Assembly: GCF_003097355.1 (NCBI RefSeq)
Contig: NZ_PYUI01000020.1
Location: 1 to 64,000, forward strand
Length of the DNA: 64,000 nucleotides
Direction of reading: 5' to 3'
Source: Arthrobacter sp. H-02-3
GTDB lineage: Bacteria > Actinomycetota > Actinomycetes > Actinomycetales > Micrococcaceae
Shown here piece after piece: positions 1-7,184 of this stretch (its first letter is position 1; every line of letters starts with the position of its first letter). Made by a program: the position numbers and the translations under genes. Below the pieces are notes generated by a model. It searched no databases, was not told where the DNA came from, and saw only the letters and a program-made list of their open reading frames with translations.

Positions 1-134
1 GCGCCAACGCCAGCACTTACATACCCGTCGCGGCCGACGCGGGCAAAACCCTCACCGTCACCGTCACCGGCACTAAGACCGGCTACACCACCGCCGCGAA
101 GACCTCCGCCGCGACCACCGCAGTCATAGTGTGA
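1..134 (+). CDS. C-terminal end of a surface/repeat protein (partial)
   Basis: An open frame enters from the left edge (first full codon at 3) and stops at TGA 132-134. The 43 visible residues are rich in Thr, Ala and Val, with a TVTVTGTKTGY stretch typical of the Ig-like repeats at the end of actinobacterial secreted hydrolases and cell-wall proteins. The Ala-rich tail before the stop also fits. The catalytic or binding part lies outside the window, so its role cannot be stated. Confidence 0.7.
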   Translation, partial: ANASTYIPVAADAGKTLTVTVTGTKTGYTTAAKTSAATTAVIV

Positions 135-774
135 GGAGCTGCCGCCCAACGAGGTCCAACTAACCCCGGGGGTGGCGGGGGTGCTTTGTCTTCCCCCGGA
201 ACGCGGGGCCTGCGAGTTCCACCCGGTCAATTCCTAAGCGCAGGATCCTTGCCGAACGTGGGCCCACACCGAGGGTCGGTACACGGTACTGCTTCCACAG
301 CAAGTGGAACAGCGGGCAGGGGCCGTGACAGGGGCACCGGTTGCCGCTGCCAGGTCACGTACTGAGCTCGGGCCCCCACGGCGAGCCGGTCCAGCAGCAG
401 GTCCGCTGCCAGCGCCCGATAACTCCTCGGGTGCCGGTATCCGGCCAGCGCCGCTGCGCCAGAAAGACAGGCCGTAGCCCGCCGAGGCGTCTGTATGCCC
501 AGCCGACGGTGGCGCACAGCTTCTCCGTCGCATGAAATCCTGGTCCGTCGGATTCACCCTGCCGCCGGGCCGGACAGGGAGCAGCACGACCCATGAATGG
601 ATCCGAAGTAGGCTGCGTCCTTCTCTGGTGGTTGCACCTGAAGACGGCCGTGGACTAACCCAAAATAGGCGTCATACGCAACTATCAGCGTACTTACTTT
701 ACGTAACGTCCGTTATCGGCCATCAAACAACGGGAGTTGCGTTGGCTGCAAATACTCCCGTTAGAGGGCGAACA
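135..774. other. Gene-poor stretch with no supportable CDS
   Basis: Several overlapping open frames occur on both strands here, but none has a convincing ribosome binding site or recognisable domain. A G-rich/C-rich pair (about 166-172 and 193-199) just after the preceding stop could be a weak terminator. Positions 655-770 are more AT-rich and contain a hairpin-type repeat (708-762). The stretch ends where the IS3 remnant is cut off. Confidence 0.5.
708..762. repeat. Hairpin-bearing dispersed repeat, copy 1
   Basis: A perfect 9-bp inverted repeat (AACGGGAGT at 729-737, ACTCCCGTT at 754-762) is preceded by GTCCGTTATCG at 708-718. A clearly related block lies at 4024-4075, with the same order and almost the same spacing. 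Function unknown; it could be a regulator site, an element end or a recombination scar. Confidence 0.5.
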
Positions 775-1171
775 TCATTCCTTCGCGGGGAACCCGGCAC
801 CGGTAAGTTCTCCGATCACCGGGTGGATTCTTTTTGGGACCGTGCGGTCCTCACCGAGCAGCTTCGCTGCACGCTTGAGGATCTCTACTTCCGTTTCCAA
901 CTGACGGATCCGCTTCCGCGCTTTGGCCAGCTCGGTGTTCTCCGGAGTCGTCAGTCCTGGGCGTTCGCCACGGTCGATCCGGTCCTGACGGTCCCAGTTG
1001 TGAAGGCCGCCCTCGCTGATGCTCAGTTCGGCGGCCACGCGACTTATGGGTTTGCCGGCCCGGACCAGGGCGACTGCCCGTGCGCGGAATTCCGGTGGAT
1101 AGGGTCTTGGCATGTCTGAAAGCCTCTCAACGAGAGCCCAAAACTCAAACCAGCCAACGGCTATTTGACCA
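774..1171 (-). mobile_element. IS3-family insertion sequence remnant (one end plus orfA)
   Basis: The fragment holds a complete-looking orfA and the non-coding end upstream of it (to about 1171, where TTTGACCA could be the terminal repeat). The element is cut at about 773: the frame runs into the first residues that in related elements begin the orfB part, then sequence similarity stops. No orfB and no second end are present, so it cannot move by itself. The outer boundary is an estimate. Confidence 0.55.
775..1113 (-). pseudogene. IS3-type transposase OrfA, orphaned and truncated
   Basis: Encodes 112 residues starting at ATG 1111-1113. Residues 1-50 form the helix-turn-helix typical of IS3 OrfA (start MPRPYPPEFR, then a VAAELSISEGGLHNW recognition region). 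Residues 60-90 form the leucine-zipper-like coiled coil (ARKRIRQLETEVEILKRAA). The last 20 residues (PVIGELTGAGFPAKE) resemble the opening of the OrfB part and end abruptly at a stop created by the truncation. Without OrfB there is no DDE catalytic domain. A longer in-frame extension upstream lacks transposase similarity and was not used. Confidence 0.75.
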
Positions 1172-1483
1172 GCGCCCGAGACTTGACCGAAAGGCATAGA
1201 AGGGTCAGCGGCCAGCAAGTGTCCCCGGACCCGGCGACTCCACCCCCGGATCATCAACGACAGGGCAAGAAAGTCATACCGGGCCCAGCGACCAAGTCCC
1301 CGGCCTTCGGGGATTCGCGTAACGGGCATGACAGCCGATGCGAGGCGCTGTCGGCAGGTCCTATTTACGCTCAACGGCGGGCGATGACGTTGTGTTTCCC
1401 TGGACGACCGCGCGTTGCATTCGATGTTGGAGCGCGTAAATCCACGTGCTTAATTTGGTGGACGAGCATCGAAAGGACCAACC
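1172..1483. other. Stretch without a gene, including the flavin reductase leader
   Basis: No coding region is supported in this 312-bp stretch. The last 60 bases, just before the broken flavin reductase, resemble the region before the intact flavin reductase at 44446-44500: both contain a TTAATT element and a CGAAAGGA ribosome binding site at similar spacing. The leader was therefore probably copied along with the gene. Confidence 0.45.
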
Positions 1484-1992
1484 GTGACAGAGCATTCCGG
1501 ACTCAGCCCGCACGGCTTCCGAGCCGTCCTGAGCCACATCGCCACAGGGGTGACGCGGATCAACGCGTCAACGGAGGACGGGTCGGCCGGGTTCATGTGC
1601 CGGTCGTTCTCATCCCTGTCTCTTGCTTCGGTCCCTGTCACGTTCAACCCGGCGCGGACCTCCAGCATCTGGCCGCTGCCGCGCGAGGCTGTCCGGTGAA
1701 CATCTTGCCAGCACAACACCCGCATCCGTCAGCCCAGTTCACCCGCTCGGGTACGGACAACTTCGCCGACGTCGACAGCTCGCCCTCGGCGCTGGGAAAC
1801 CAAGTCCTGGACGGGGCATTTGCCTGGGTGGATTGCGGACTATCCCAGGAGAGCGACGGCGGCTACACGATCCGTATCGGCGGCGTCCCCACCCTCCGGG
1901 CGCGGGACGATGGTGGGCAGCTGATCTTCTTCAACGGCGGTTGCTACGTCGGCATACACTCGGGTGCAGGGTTGCTGGAGAGCGTGGCGTAA
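1484..1992 (+). pseudogene. Flavin reductase (FMN-binding split barrel), broken by a 7-nt deletion
   Basis: Starts at GTG 1484 after a CGAAAGGA ribosome binding site. The first 71 codons match the start of the intact flavin reductase at 43930-44445 (MTEHS...LS...HFATG-like opening, SFSSLSL motif). After codon 71 the frame hits TGA, and the rest (VNILPA... to GLLESVA) continues in another frame to TAA at 1990-1992. Compared with the intact paralog, seven bases are missing after position 1696. Intact homologs use NAD(P)H to make FMNH2 for two-component monooxygenases; this copy should be inactive. The downstream genes remain open. Confidence 0.85.
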
Positions 1993-1994
1993 CT

Positions 1995-2270
1995 ATGGTG
2001 AAGTACACCTCGCGCAAACGGAGTCGGAGAGCCGGTCAGCCACCCGGCTACGCTGAATTTTGGGATCCTGGGGAGGACTGGACGTCGATATCGGTGGGAA
2101 CCACGGTGGAAGTAAACCTCGGAGCAGGACACACATACATCGGCCACGTCGACGCCAAGACGCACGACTCAAGCATCGTATGGATTATCAGTTTCTCGGG
2201 ACTGGGCCGCCACATGTACGGCAGCCGCGATGGCGTTATTCTGCAGCTGACAGAGCGGCGGAAATCATGA
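1995..2270 (+). CDS. Small conserved protein (91 aa), paralog of 43655-43933
   Basis: Starts at ATG 1995, two bases after the flavin reductase remnant. After a basic N-terminus (about 20 residues) comes a compact region: EDWTSISVGTTVEV, then Y-I-GHVDAKT, an I-W-I-I-S strand and a final GLGRHMYGSRDGV motif. The same pattern (DW/W...VG..V.V...Y.GRVDA.T.D..I.W....G.R) recurs at 43655-43933 and 48438-48686. I do not recognise a named family; a small beta-barrel fold is my inference. The position directly after a flavin reductase is conserved in both copies, suggesting a role with that enzyme. Confidence 0.65.
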   Translation: MVKYTSRKRSRRAGQPPGYAEFWDPGEDWTSISVGTTVEVNLGAGHTYIGHVDAKTHDSSIVWIISFSGLGRHMYGSRDGVILQLTERRKS

Positions 2271-2467
2271 CTGCTTTCCTGCTTTCCGGAACATTCGGTG
2301 CGCTGCTTGCGGCCGCGAGCCAATGGGCCGTCGCGTCACCTGCAGGTCCACCTGATCCACCCGAAGGGTCCGGCGTCCCGGATGCCGTCGACGCGGATCA
2401 GCAGTGCCAGGCTGCAGTCAGTACCGGCGACGACTGCTTTGCCGACTATTTCACGATCTATCCATGA
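2267..2467 (+). CDS. Small exported or membrane-anchored protein (66 aa), paralog of 43461-43658
   Basis: Starts at ATG 2267, overlapping the preceding stop (ATGA), so translation is probably coupled. Residues 1-24 are hydrophobic (FLLSGTFGALLAAASQWAVASPA), reading as a signal peptide or single membrane segment. The rest is acidic and Pro-rich with two cysteines and ends in YFTIYP. The copy at 43461-43658 has the same size, position and a similar end (LYSYLFP). Function unknown. Confidence 0.55.
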   Translation: MTAFLLSGTFGALLAAASQWAVASPAGPPDPPEGSGVPDAVDADQQCQAAVSTGDDCFADYFTIYP

Positions 2468-2657
2468 CGGTGCCGGCATGACCGGGGCGCTTACATGCAG
2501 AATCGGGGCGACATGCGGCGAGGGACTGGCCTCGTTTTGCCGACAAGTCTTGCCCTCGCGCAAGCATCCGCGCCTAGTTGCTGGCGTCGCCCGGACCGAG
2601 CGCAGGTCCGGGCGCATATTCTGATACGGAGCCACATCCTGATCCTGAAAGAGGCCT

Positions 2658-3713
2658 ATGCCCGACCCCACACGTCCCTTGCGCAAACTTGGATTCCTCA
2701 CTATTGGCCTGTTCGATCCGGCCGAGCCTGCCTCGGGCCACCAATCCACTTTGCAGATCATCGAACTTGGCGAGCGGCTTGGATTCGACAGTGCCTGGCT
2801 GCGCCACCGCCATCTGCAGTTCGGAATCTCCTCCCCCATCGCGATGATGGCCGCCGCCAGCCAACGTACCTCCCGAATTGAGCTTGGAACGGCTGTAACC
2901 CCGCTGGGCTGGGAAAATCCATTACGCCTGGCCGAGGACCTGGCCACCGTGGATCTACTCGCCGGGGGACGAATCAATCCGGGGCTCAGCGTGGGGGAAC
3001 CGATGCTCTACGACACGGTGAAGCACGAGCTGTACCCGGATTCCTCGGAGCTGGAGGACTTCAGCTACGCCCGCTTGGATCGGCTTGCACGTCTGATCAG
3101 TGGGGAACCGGTGCGGGACTTTTCTGGCCGGCAAGGTGTGGTCGAGGAATTCTCCAACCGCGTCGAGCCGCACTCTCCCGGGCTGCGGGATCGCCTTTGG
3201 TATGGCGCGGGCAGCAGGAAGTCGGCCGTCTGGGCCGGGTCAAACGGCTTCAACCTGCTCTCCAGCAGTGTGGTCTTTCCCGAAACGGATCAGGAACCAG
3301 ACTTTGCCCACGTTCAGCAATCGCAGATTCGTGCCTTCCGAGAGGCCGCCGCAACGTCAGAAGCGCATGGACCGGCCCGGGTGTCGCAGGGCTTGGTGGT
3401 GATCCCAATCGATTCGGCGTCACCGGGTCAGCGGGAGAAGTACCAGCGGTACGTCGATGAACGCACTCCCCGCACACGCGCCCCGCAGGGACCAAAGGGC
3501 ATGATGTTCGCCCCGGATCTCATCGGCACCAGCGATGAAATCGCCGAGCAGCTGTACGCACACGCTGGCTTCCAGGAAGTCGACGAGGTCGCGTTCGCAC
3601 TGCCCTTCAGCTTTGAGCCAGAGGATTACATCCAGATCCTTACCGACATAGCCGACAAATTGGGTCCCGCCCTGGGATGGAATCCGGCTCAGCGTGGGCA
3701 AGACTCGCAGTGA
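2658..3713 (+). CDS. Luciferase-like FMN-dependent monooxygenase (LLM), 351 aa
   Basis: Starts at ATG 2658 with an AAAGAGG ribosome binding site just upstream. It has the TIM-barrel features of the bacterial luciferase family: an LGF opening strand, an ELGERLGFDSAW helix, TSRIELGTAV and a WENPLRLAEDLATVDLLAGGR segment. Such enzymes use FMNH2 and O2 supplied by a separate reductase. It resembles the 363-residue LLM at 32109-33200 along its length. It is the only intact enzyme gene in the decayed left copy of the sulfur operon. The substrate cannot be read from sequence. Confidence 0.8.
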   Translation: MPDPTRPLRKLGFLTIGLFDPAEPASGHQSTLQIIELGERLGFDSAWLRHRHLQFGISSPIAMMAAASQRTSRIELGTAVTPLGWENPLRLAEDLATVDLLAGGRINPGLSVGEPMLYDTVKHELYPDSSELEDFSYARLDRLARLISGEPVRDFSGRQGVVEEFSNRVEPHSPGLRDRLWYGAGSRKSAVWAGSNGFNLLSSSVVFPETDQEPDFAHVQQSQIRAFREAAATSEAHGPARVSQGLVVIPIDSASPGQREKYQRYVDERTPRTRAPQGPKGMMFAPDLIGTSDEIAEQLYAHAGFQEVDEVAFALPFSFEPEDYIQILTDIADKLGPALGWNPAQRGQDSQ

Positions 3714-4023
3714 GCGGCACGGCCCTAGAACCAAGAAGTCGGTGAGAGAGTGCTGCTTCGGTATCAGGCGATCGCCGCCTGGACATACGGGACCACAGAC
3801 CTCGACGGCGTCATCACCCTCTCCTCCCGCCACGGCGACGACCTGCGGCTATTGGCATATTCGAACGCCCAGGCGACCCGTCCGTCAGCCCACAGCTAAG
3901 GCATACGAAGGTTGAGGGATTCCACCACGAGAGCGACGCGATTAAGGGCGCCTTCCAAGTCCTCGGCCTGGCCCACCAGAGCGAATCGGCCACCCCTGCC
4001 CTCGCCCGTCTACCTGACGACAG

Positions 4024-4075
4024 GTCCATTATCGTGTTAAAAGCGCGGGAGTAGCAGTGGATGCAAGAACTCCCG
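4024..4075. repeat. Hairpin-bearing dispersed repeat, copy 2
   Basis: GTCCATTATCG (4024-4034) is followed by CGGGAGT (4046-4052) and its inverse ACTCCCG (4069-4075). The loop contains TGCAA just before the second arm. The block matches 708-762 in order and spacing. The two copies are in the same orientation and flank the decayed module that lies between them. Confidence 0.5.
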
Positions 4076-4161
4076 TCCGCAGAGAACCTGACGTTTCCGC
4101 AGGTCAGCTCGTGCAGTCCTTGGGAACCCGGCCGCGCCACTCGGATTTGCCCCGCTACGCG

Positions 4162-4200
4162 TGGAAACTAAAGGTCTCTTGCATCTAATGCAAGTTTCCA
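4162..4200. promoter_or_regulatory. Nested palindrome, operator-like
   Basis: CTTGCAT (4178-4184) and ATGCAAG (4188-4194) form a perfect 7-bp inverted repeat with a 3-base centre. It is enclosed by TGGAAAC (4162-4168) and GTTTCCA (4194-4200). The position is directly before the aldo/keto reductase remnant, where a promoter would be expected. The binding protein is unknown. Confidence 0.4.
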
Positions 4201-4531
4201 TGGGGCCGGCTCAAGGTCCCGCTTGTTCTCCACCAGCCGCACTACTCGATGTTTGACCGGCGCATCGAGCAGGAGGGTCTGGTCGACCTCGCATGCGAGG
4301 ACGGCACCCGACTCATCGTTTAGTCTTCGCTGGCGCAGGGCCTGCCGACCGATAAGTACCTGAACGGATATGTGCTGCCAGGGGCCCGCGCCGAGAACAG
4401 CTTGTTTCTCTCCCCGACGACGTCTCGTCGGACTACCGGGAGCGGACCCGCGCTGAACGACCTCTCCCTTGAGCGCAGTCAAAGCCTCGCCCAACTGGCC
4501 TTGCAGTGGGTCCTGCGCCGCCCCCAAAGGC

Positions 4532-4536
4532 GCGAG
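4532..4536. repeat. Target-site duplication of the IS21 element (left copy)
   Basis: GCGAG at 4532-4536 directly precedes the left end and is repeated at 6679-6683 directly after the right end. Removing the element and one copy rejoins the aldo/keto reductase sequence. Confidence 0.8.
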
Positions 4537-4609
4537 TGTCGGTGACGGTCGAAAACTGAGCCATTGTGACGGTTGAAAACTGAGCCACCTTTTCCAAACG
4601 ATTGGGTGG

Positions 4610-5827
4610 GTGATCACAGTGGAGGATTGGGCGCTTATTCGGCGGTTGCATCTTGCCGAGGGTGAATCGATGAGGTCGATAGCGGCGCGGCTGGGTATTT
4701 CCCGGAACACCGTTGCGAAAGCGGTCAGCGCCGACGGTCCGCCGGCCTATGTCCGGGCACCCCAAGACTCCGGAATCAAGGCCGTGGAACCAGCCATTCG
4801 TGCGCTGTTGCGGGAGAATCCGCGGATGCCGGCGACGGTGCTCGCGGAGCGTGTGGGCTGGTCGGGGTCCCCGGCCTGGTTCCGTGAGAACGTGGCCCGG
4901 ATCCGGCCGGAGTATGCCCCGGCAGATCCCGCGGACCGGATCCGTTACGAACCCGGGGACCAGGCGCAGTGCGATTTGTGGTTTCCCGAGGTGCGGATAC
5001 CGGTCGGGGGCGGGAAGCCGCGGGTCCTGCCAGTGCTGGTGATGGTGTCCTCGCATTCGCGGTTCATCATGGCCAGGATGCTCCCGTCCCGGATGACCGG
5101 GGACCTGCTGGCCGGGATGTGGGACCTGATCGGATCCCTTGGGGCGGTTCCACGGCGGCTGATCTGGGACAACGAAGCCGGCATCGGCCGGCGGAACAGC
5201 TACGCCGCCGGCGTGGCTGCGTTCGCCGGGGTCCTCGCGACCAGGATAGTGCAGGTCAAACCCTACGACCCGGAGACCAAGGGCGTGGTGGAGCGGGCGA
5301 ACCAGTTCCTGGAGACCTCGTTCCTGCCCGGCCGGACCTTCACCTCACCGGAGGATTTCAACGCCCAGCTTGGCCAGTGGCTGCCGCTGGCTAATGCCCG
5401 GCTGGTCCGGCGGACCGGGGCCAGGCCAACGGAACTGCTCGCTCAAGATAAGGCGGCGATGCTGGTGTTGCCGCCGGTTCCGCCCGTGACCGGCTTCGCG
5501 ACCCGGGTCCGGCTCCCGCGGGACTACTACGTCCGGATGGGGTCCAACGACTACTCCGTGCACCCGCAGGCGATCGGCAGGTTCGTCGACGTCGCCGCTG
5601 ACCTGGAAACAGTCACGATCAGCCTGGAGGGGCGGTGCGTCGGAAGCCACTCCCGGTCCTGGGGCGCCGGTCTGACGATCACCGACCCGGACCACGTCGA
5701 GGCCGCCCGGACCTTGCGGAAAGCCTTCCAAAACCCCGCACCTACCGCAGACACGGCCGGGCTGCGGGATCTGGCGGACTACGACCGGGCGTTCGGTGTC
5801 GTGGTCGATGACGGGCAGGTCGCGTGA
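4610..5827 (+). CDS. istA: IS21 transposase IstA
   Basis: 405 residues from GTG 4610. An N-terminal helix-turn-helix is visible (SMRSIAARLGISRNTVAKAV, about residues 24-43). A DDE integrase core follows, with catalytic Asp in QAQCDLWF (about residue 119), Asp in LIWDNEAG and Glu in KGVVERAN. It cuts and joins the element ends and works with the IstB ATPase. Length and architecture are normal for IS21. The stop overlaps the istB start (GTGA), so the two are translationally coupled. Confidence 0.92.
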   Translation: MITVEDWALIRRLHLAEGESMRSIAARLGISRNTVAKAVSADGPPAYVRAPQDSGIKAVEPAIRALLRENPRMPATVLAERVGWSGSPAWFRENVARIRPEYAPADPADRIRYEPGDQAQCDLWFPEVRIPVGGGKPRVLPVLVMVSSHSRFIMARMLPSRMTGDLLAGMWDLIGSLGAVPRRLIWDNEAGIGRRNSYAAGVAAFAGVLATRIVQVKPYDPETKGVVERANQFLETSFLPGRTFTSPEDFNAQLGQWLPLANARLVRRTGARPTELLAQDKAAMLVLPPVPPVTGFATRVRLPRDYYVRMGSNDYSVHPQAIGRFVDVAADLETVTISLEGRCVGSHSRSWGAGLTITDPDHVEAARTLRKAFQNPAPTADTAGLRDLADYDRAFGVVVDDGQVA

Positions 5828-6615
5828 TGACCGAAGCAAAGGAAACCGCCGGCCAGATCGAGTACTACTCCCGGGCCATGAAGGCACCAAGGATCAGGGA
5901 AGCAGCAGCCAGGCTCGCGGAGCAGGCACGCGACGGAGGCTGGACCCATGAGGAATACCTCGCCGCGGTCCTGTCCCGGGAAGTCGCCGCCCGCGAAGCC
6001 TCCGGAGCCGAGATGCGTGCCCGGGCGGCCGGGTTTCCAGCCCGCAAGTCGCTGGAGGACTTCAGCTTCGACCATCAGCCCGGCCTCAAACGCGACACCA
6101 TCGCGCATTTGGCCACCGGCGCGTTCCTCACCGAAGCCTCCAACATCGTCCTGCTCGGCCCGCCCGGAACCGGCAAAACCCACCTCGCCACCGGGTTGGG
6201 GCTGCGCGCGACCCAGCTCGGCCACCGGGTCCTGTTCGCGACCGCCATCGACTGGGTCGCCCGTCTCCAGGCTGCGCATCAGGGTGGGAGGTTGCCGCAG
6301 GAGCTGGTCCGGCTGCGCCGCTACGGGCTAATCATCGTCGATGAGGTCGGCTACATTCCGTTCGAGCAGGACGCCGCGAACCTGTTCTTCCAGCTCGTTT
6401 CCTCACGCTACGAACACGCCTCGCTGATCCTGACCTCGAACCTGCCGTTCGCCCGCTGGGGCGACGTGTTTGGTGACCAGGTCGTCGCCTCAGCCATGAT
6501 CGACCGCATCGTCCACCACGCCGAAGTCATCACCCTCAAAGGCTCCAGCTATCGGCTCAAACACGCACAGACAGACTCTTTGCCCTCGACAAGACCGGAA
6601 AATACGGCAGAATAA
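5824..6615 (+). CDS. istB: IS21 helper ATPase IstB
   Basis: About 263 residues. The start is GTG 5824 (overlapping the istA stop) or the adjacent ATG 5827. It is a DnaC-like AAA+ ATPase with Walker A GPPGTGKTH (about residues 113-121), Walker B LIIVDEVGY, and a sensor-1-type LTSN. IstB organises target DNA and activates the IstA transposase. It appears intact. Confidence 0.92.
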   Translation: MMTEAKETAGQIEYYSRAMKAPRIREAAARLAEQARDGGWTHEEYLAAVLSREVAAREASGAEMRARAAGFPARKSLEDFSFDHQPGLKRDTIAHLATGAFLTEASNIVLLGPPGTGKTHLATGLGLRATQLGHRVLFATAIDWVARLQAAHQGGRLPQELVRLRRYGLIIVDEVGYIPFEQDAANLFFQLVSSRYEHASLILTSNLPFARWGDVFGDQVVASAMIDRIVHHAEVITLKGSSYRLKHAQTDSLPSTRPENTAE

Positions 6616-6831
6616 CCAACGTCAACGTGGCTCACTTTTCAGCCCGCGAAATGGCTCACTTTTCGACCAGCGCTGACAGCGAGTGCCTGGATCGGCGCCA
6701 GCTCGACGTGGCAGCTTGGAACACAACCTCACTTCGACCTCGTTCCCGGCCCTAACGGACGACGAACTCGCCGGGATCAATCTCTACGGAGTCGATGACA
6801 GCGGGCTGCGTATTCCTGCAGGCACCAGGCG

Positions 6832-7095
6832 ATGAGCACCCGCATCTAGACCTTTCGCTCCTGACCCCCGGCCATTTCCGCACGGCGTGGCGCCTCCCTC
6901 ATGCCGCCCCGCGGGCCCAGCTCAATGTCGGACACTTCCGGCGGCTCGCAAAATTACCGAAGATGCGACAATCCACGCCGTATTCCTTGGTGACGCCCCC
7001 GCGCTCGGCACGGCCATCGGCACCGCACCCGAGATAGGTCTGGACCCGGCAATCCTGCTGGACAACGTCGCAGCGCACACTGAGGTACCGGTTCC
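6832..7095 (+). pseudogene. NtaA/SnaA-type monooxygenase, N-terminal remnant
   Basis: The ATG at 6832 overlaps the stop of the aldo/keto reductase remnant (ATGA). The conceptual product, after correcting two or three frameshifts, reads LDLSLLTPGHFRTAWRLP, then IHAVFLGDAPALGTAI and LDPAILLDN. This matches the first 80 or so residues of the intact LLM at 30718-32112. The remaining 80 percent is missing. The order reductase then LLM echoes the intact operon. Confidence 0.75.
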
Positions 7096-7184
7096 GTCGA
7101 GGCCATTCAGAACTTCCTGACAGTGGGCCGCCAGAATGATGGACCCGGCAAACGCACGAACCGGGCGCCTCGGGATGGCACTAA

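Larger units (their letters stand above)
3714..4211. other. Intergenic stretch with no supportable gene
   Basis: A short plus-strand frame (about 3751-3900) and a minus-strand frame both look weakly coding, but neither has a recognisable domain or clear start, and both are interrupted. The stretch contains the second copy of the hairpin repeat and an operator-like palindrome, annotated separately. It lies between an intact LLM and an aldo/keto reductase remnant, so it probably holds eroded ends of lost genes. Confidence 0.4.
4537..6678 (+). mobile_element. Complete IS21-family insertion sequence (2142 bp)
   Basis: Both ends are present. The left end starts TGTCGGTGAC and the right end, read inward, starts TGTCAGCGCT. 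Each end carries two spaced copies of a CGAAAA.TGAGCCA / TGAAAA.TGAGCCA block, the multiple-repeat arrangement usual for IS21. The element encodes IstA and IstB in overlapping frames and is flanked by a 5-bp duplication. Intact genes, ends and duplication indicate a fairly recent insertion. Confidence 0.9.
4212..6835 (+). pseudogene. Aldo/keto reductase, decayed and split by IS21
   Basis: Only the C-terminal half remains. Left of the IS element, the translation KVPLVLHQPHYSMFDRR...SSLAQGLPTDKYL...LAQLALQWVLRRP follows the intact reductase at 33197-34213 closely, but with an in-frame TAG at 4321-4323 and a frameshift near 4430. After the IS element the match resumes (AWIGASS, then LTDDELAGINLYGV) and ends at TGA 6833-6835, again with a frameshift. 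The gene therefore carried several lesions in addition to the insertion. The N-terminal half, with the NADPH-site Asp-Tyr region, is absent. Confidence 0.8.

Noticed and set aside
532..1119. Plus-strand frame of 195 codons near the left edge
   Set aside because: It is mostly the antisense strand of the IS3 orfA; the real coding signal (helix-turn-helix and coiled coil) is on the minus strand.
1172..1374. N-terminal extension of the IS3 orfA frame as a separate fused domain
   Set aside because: The extension covers the non-coding IS end and flanking DNA, has no start signal, and the true orfA start at 1113 fits the family.
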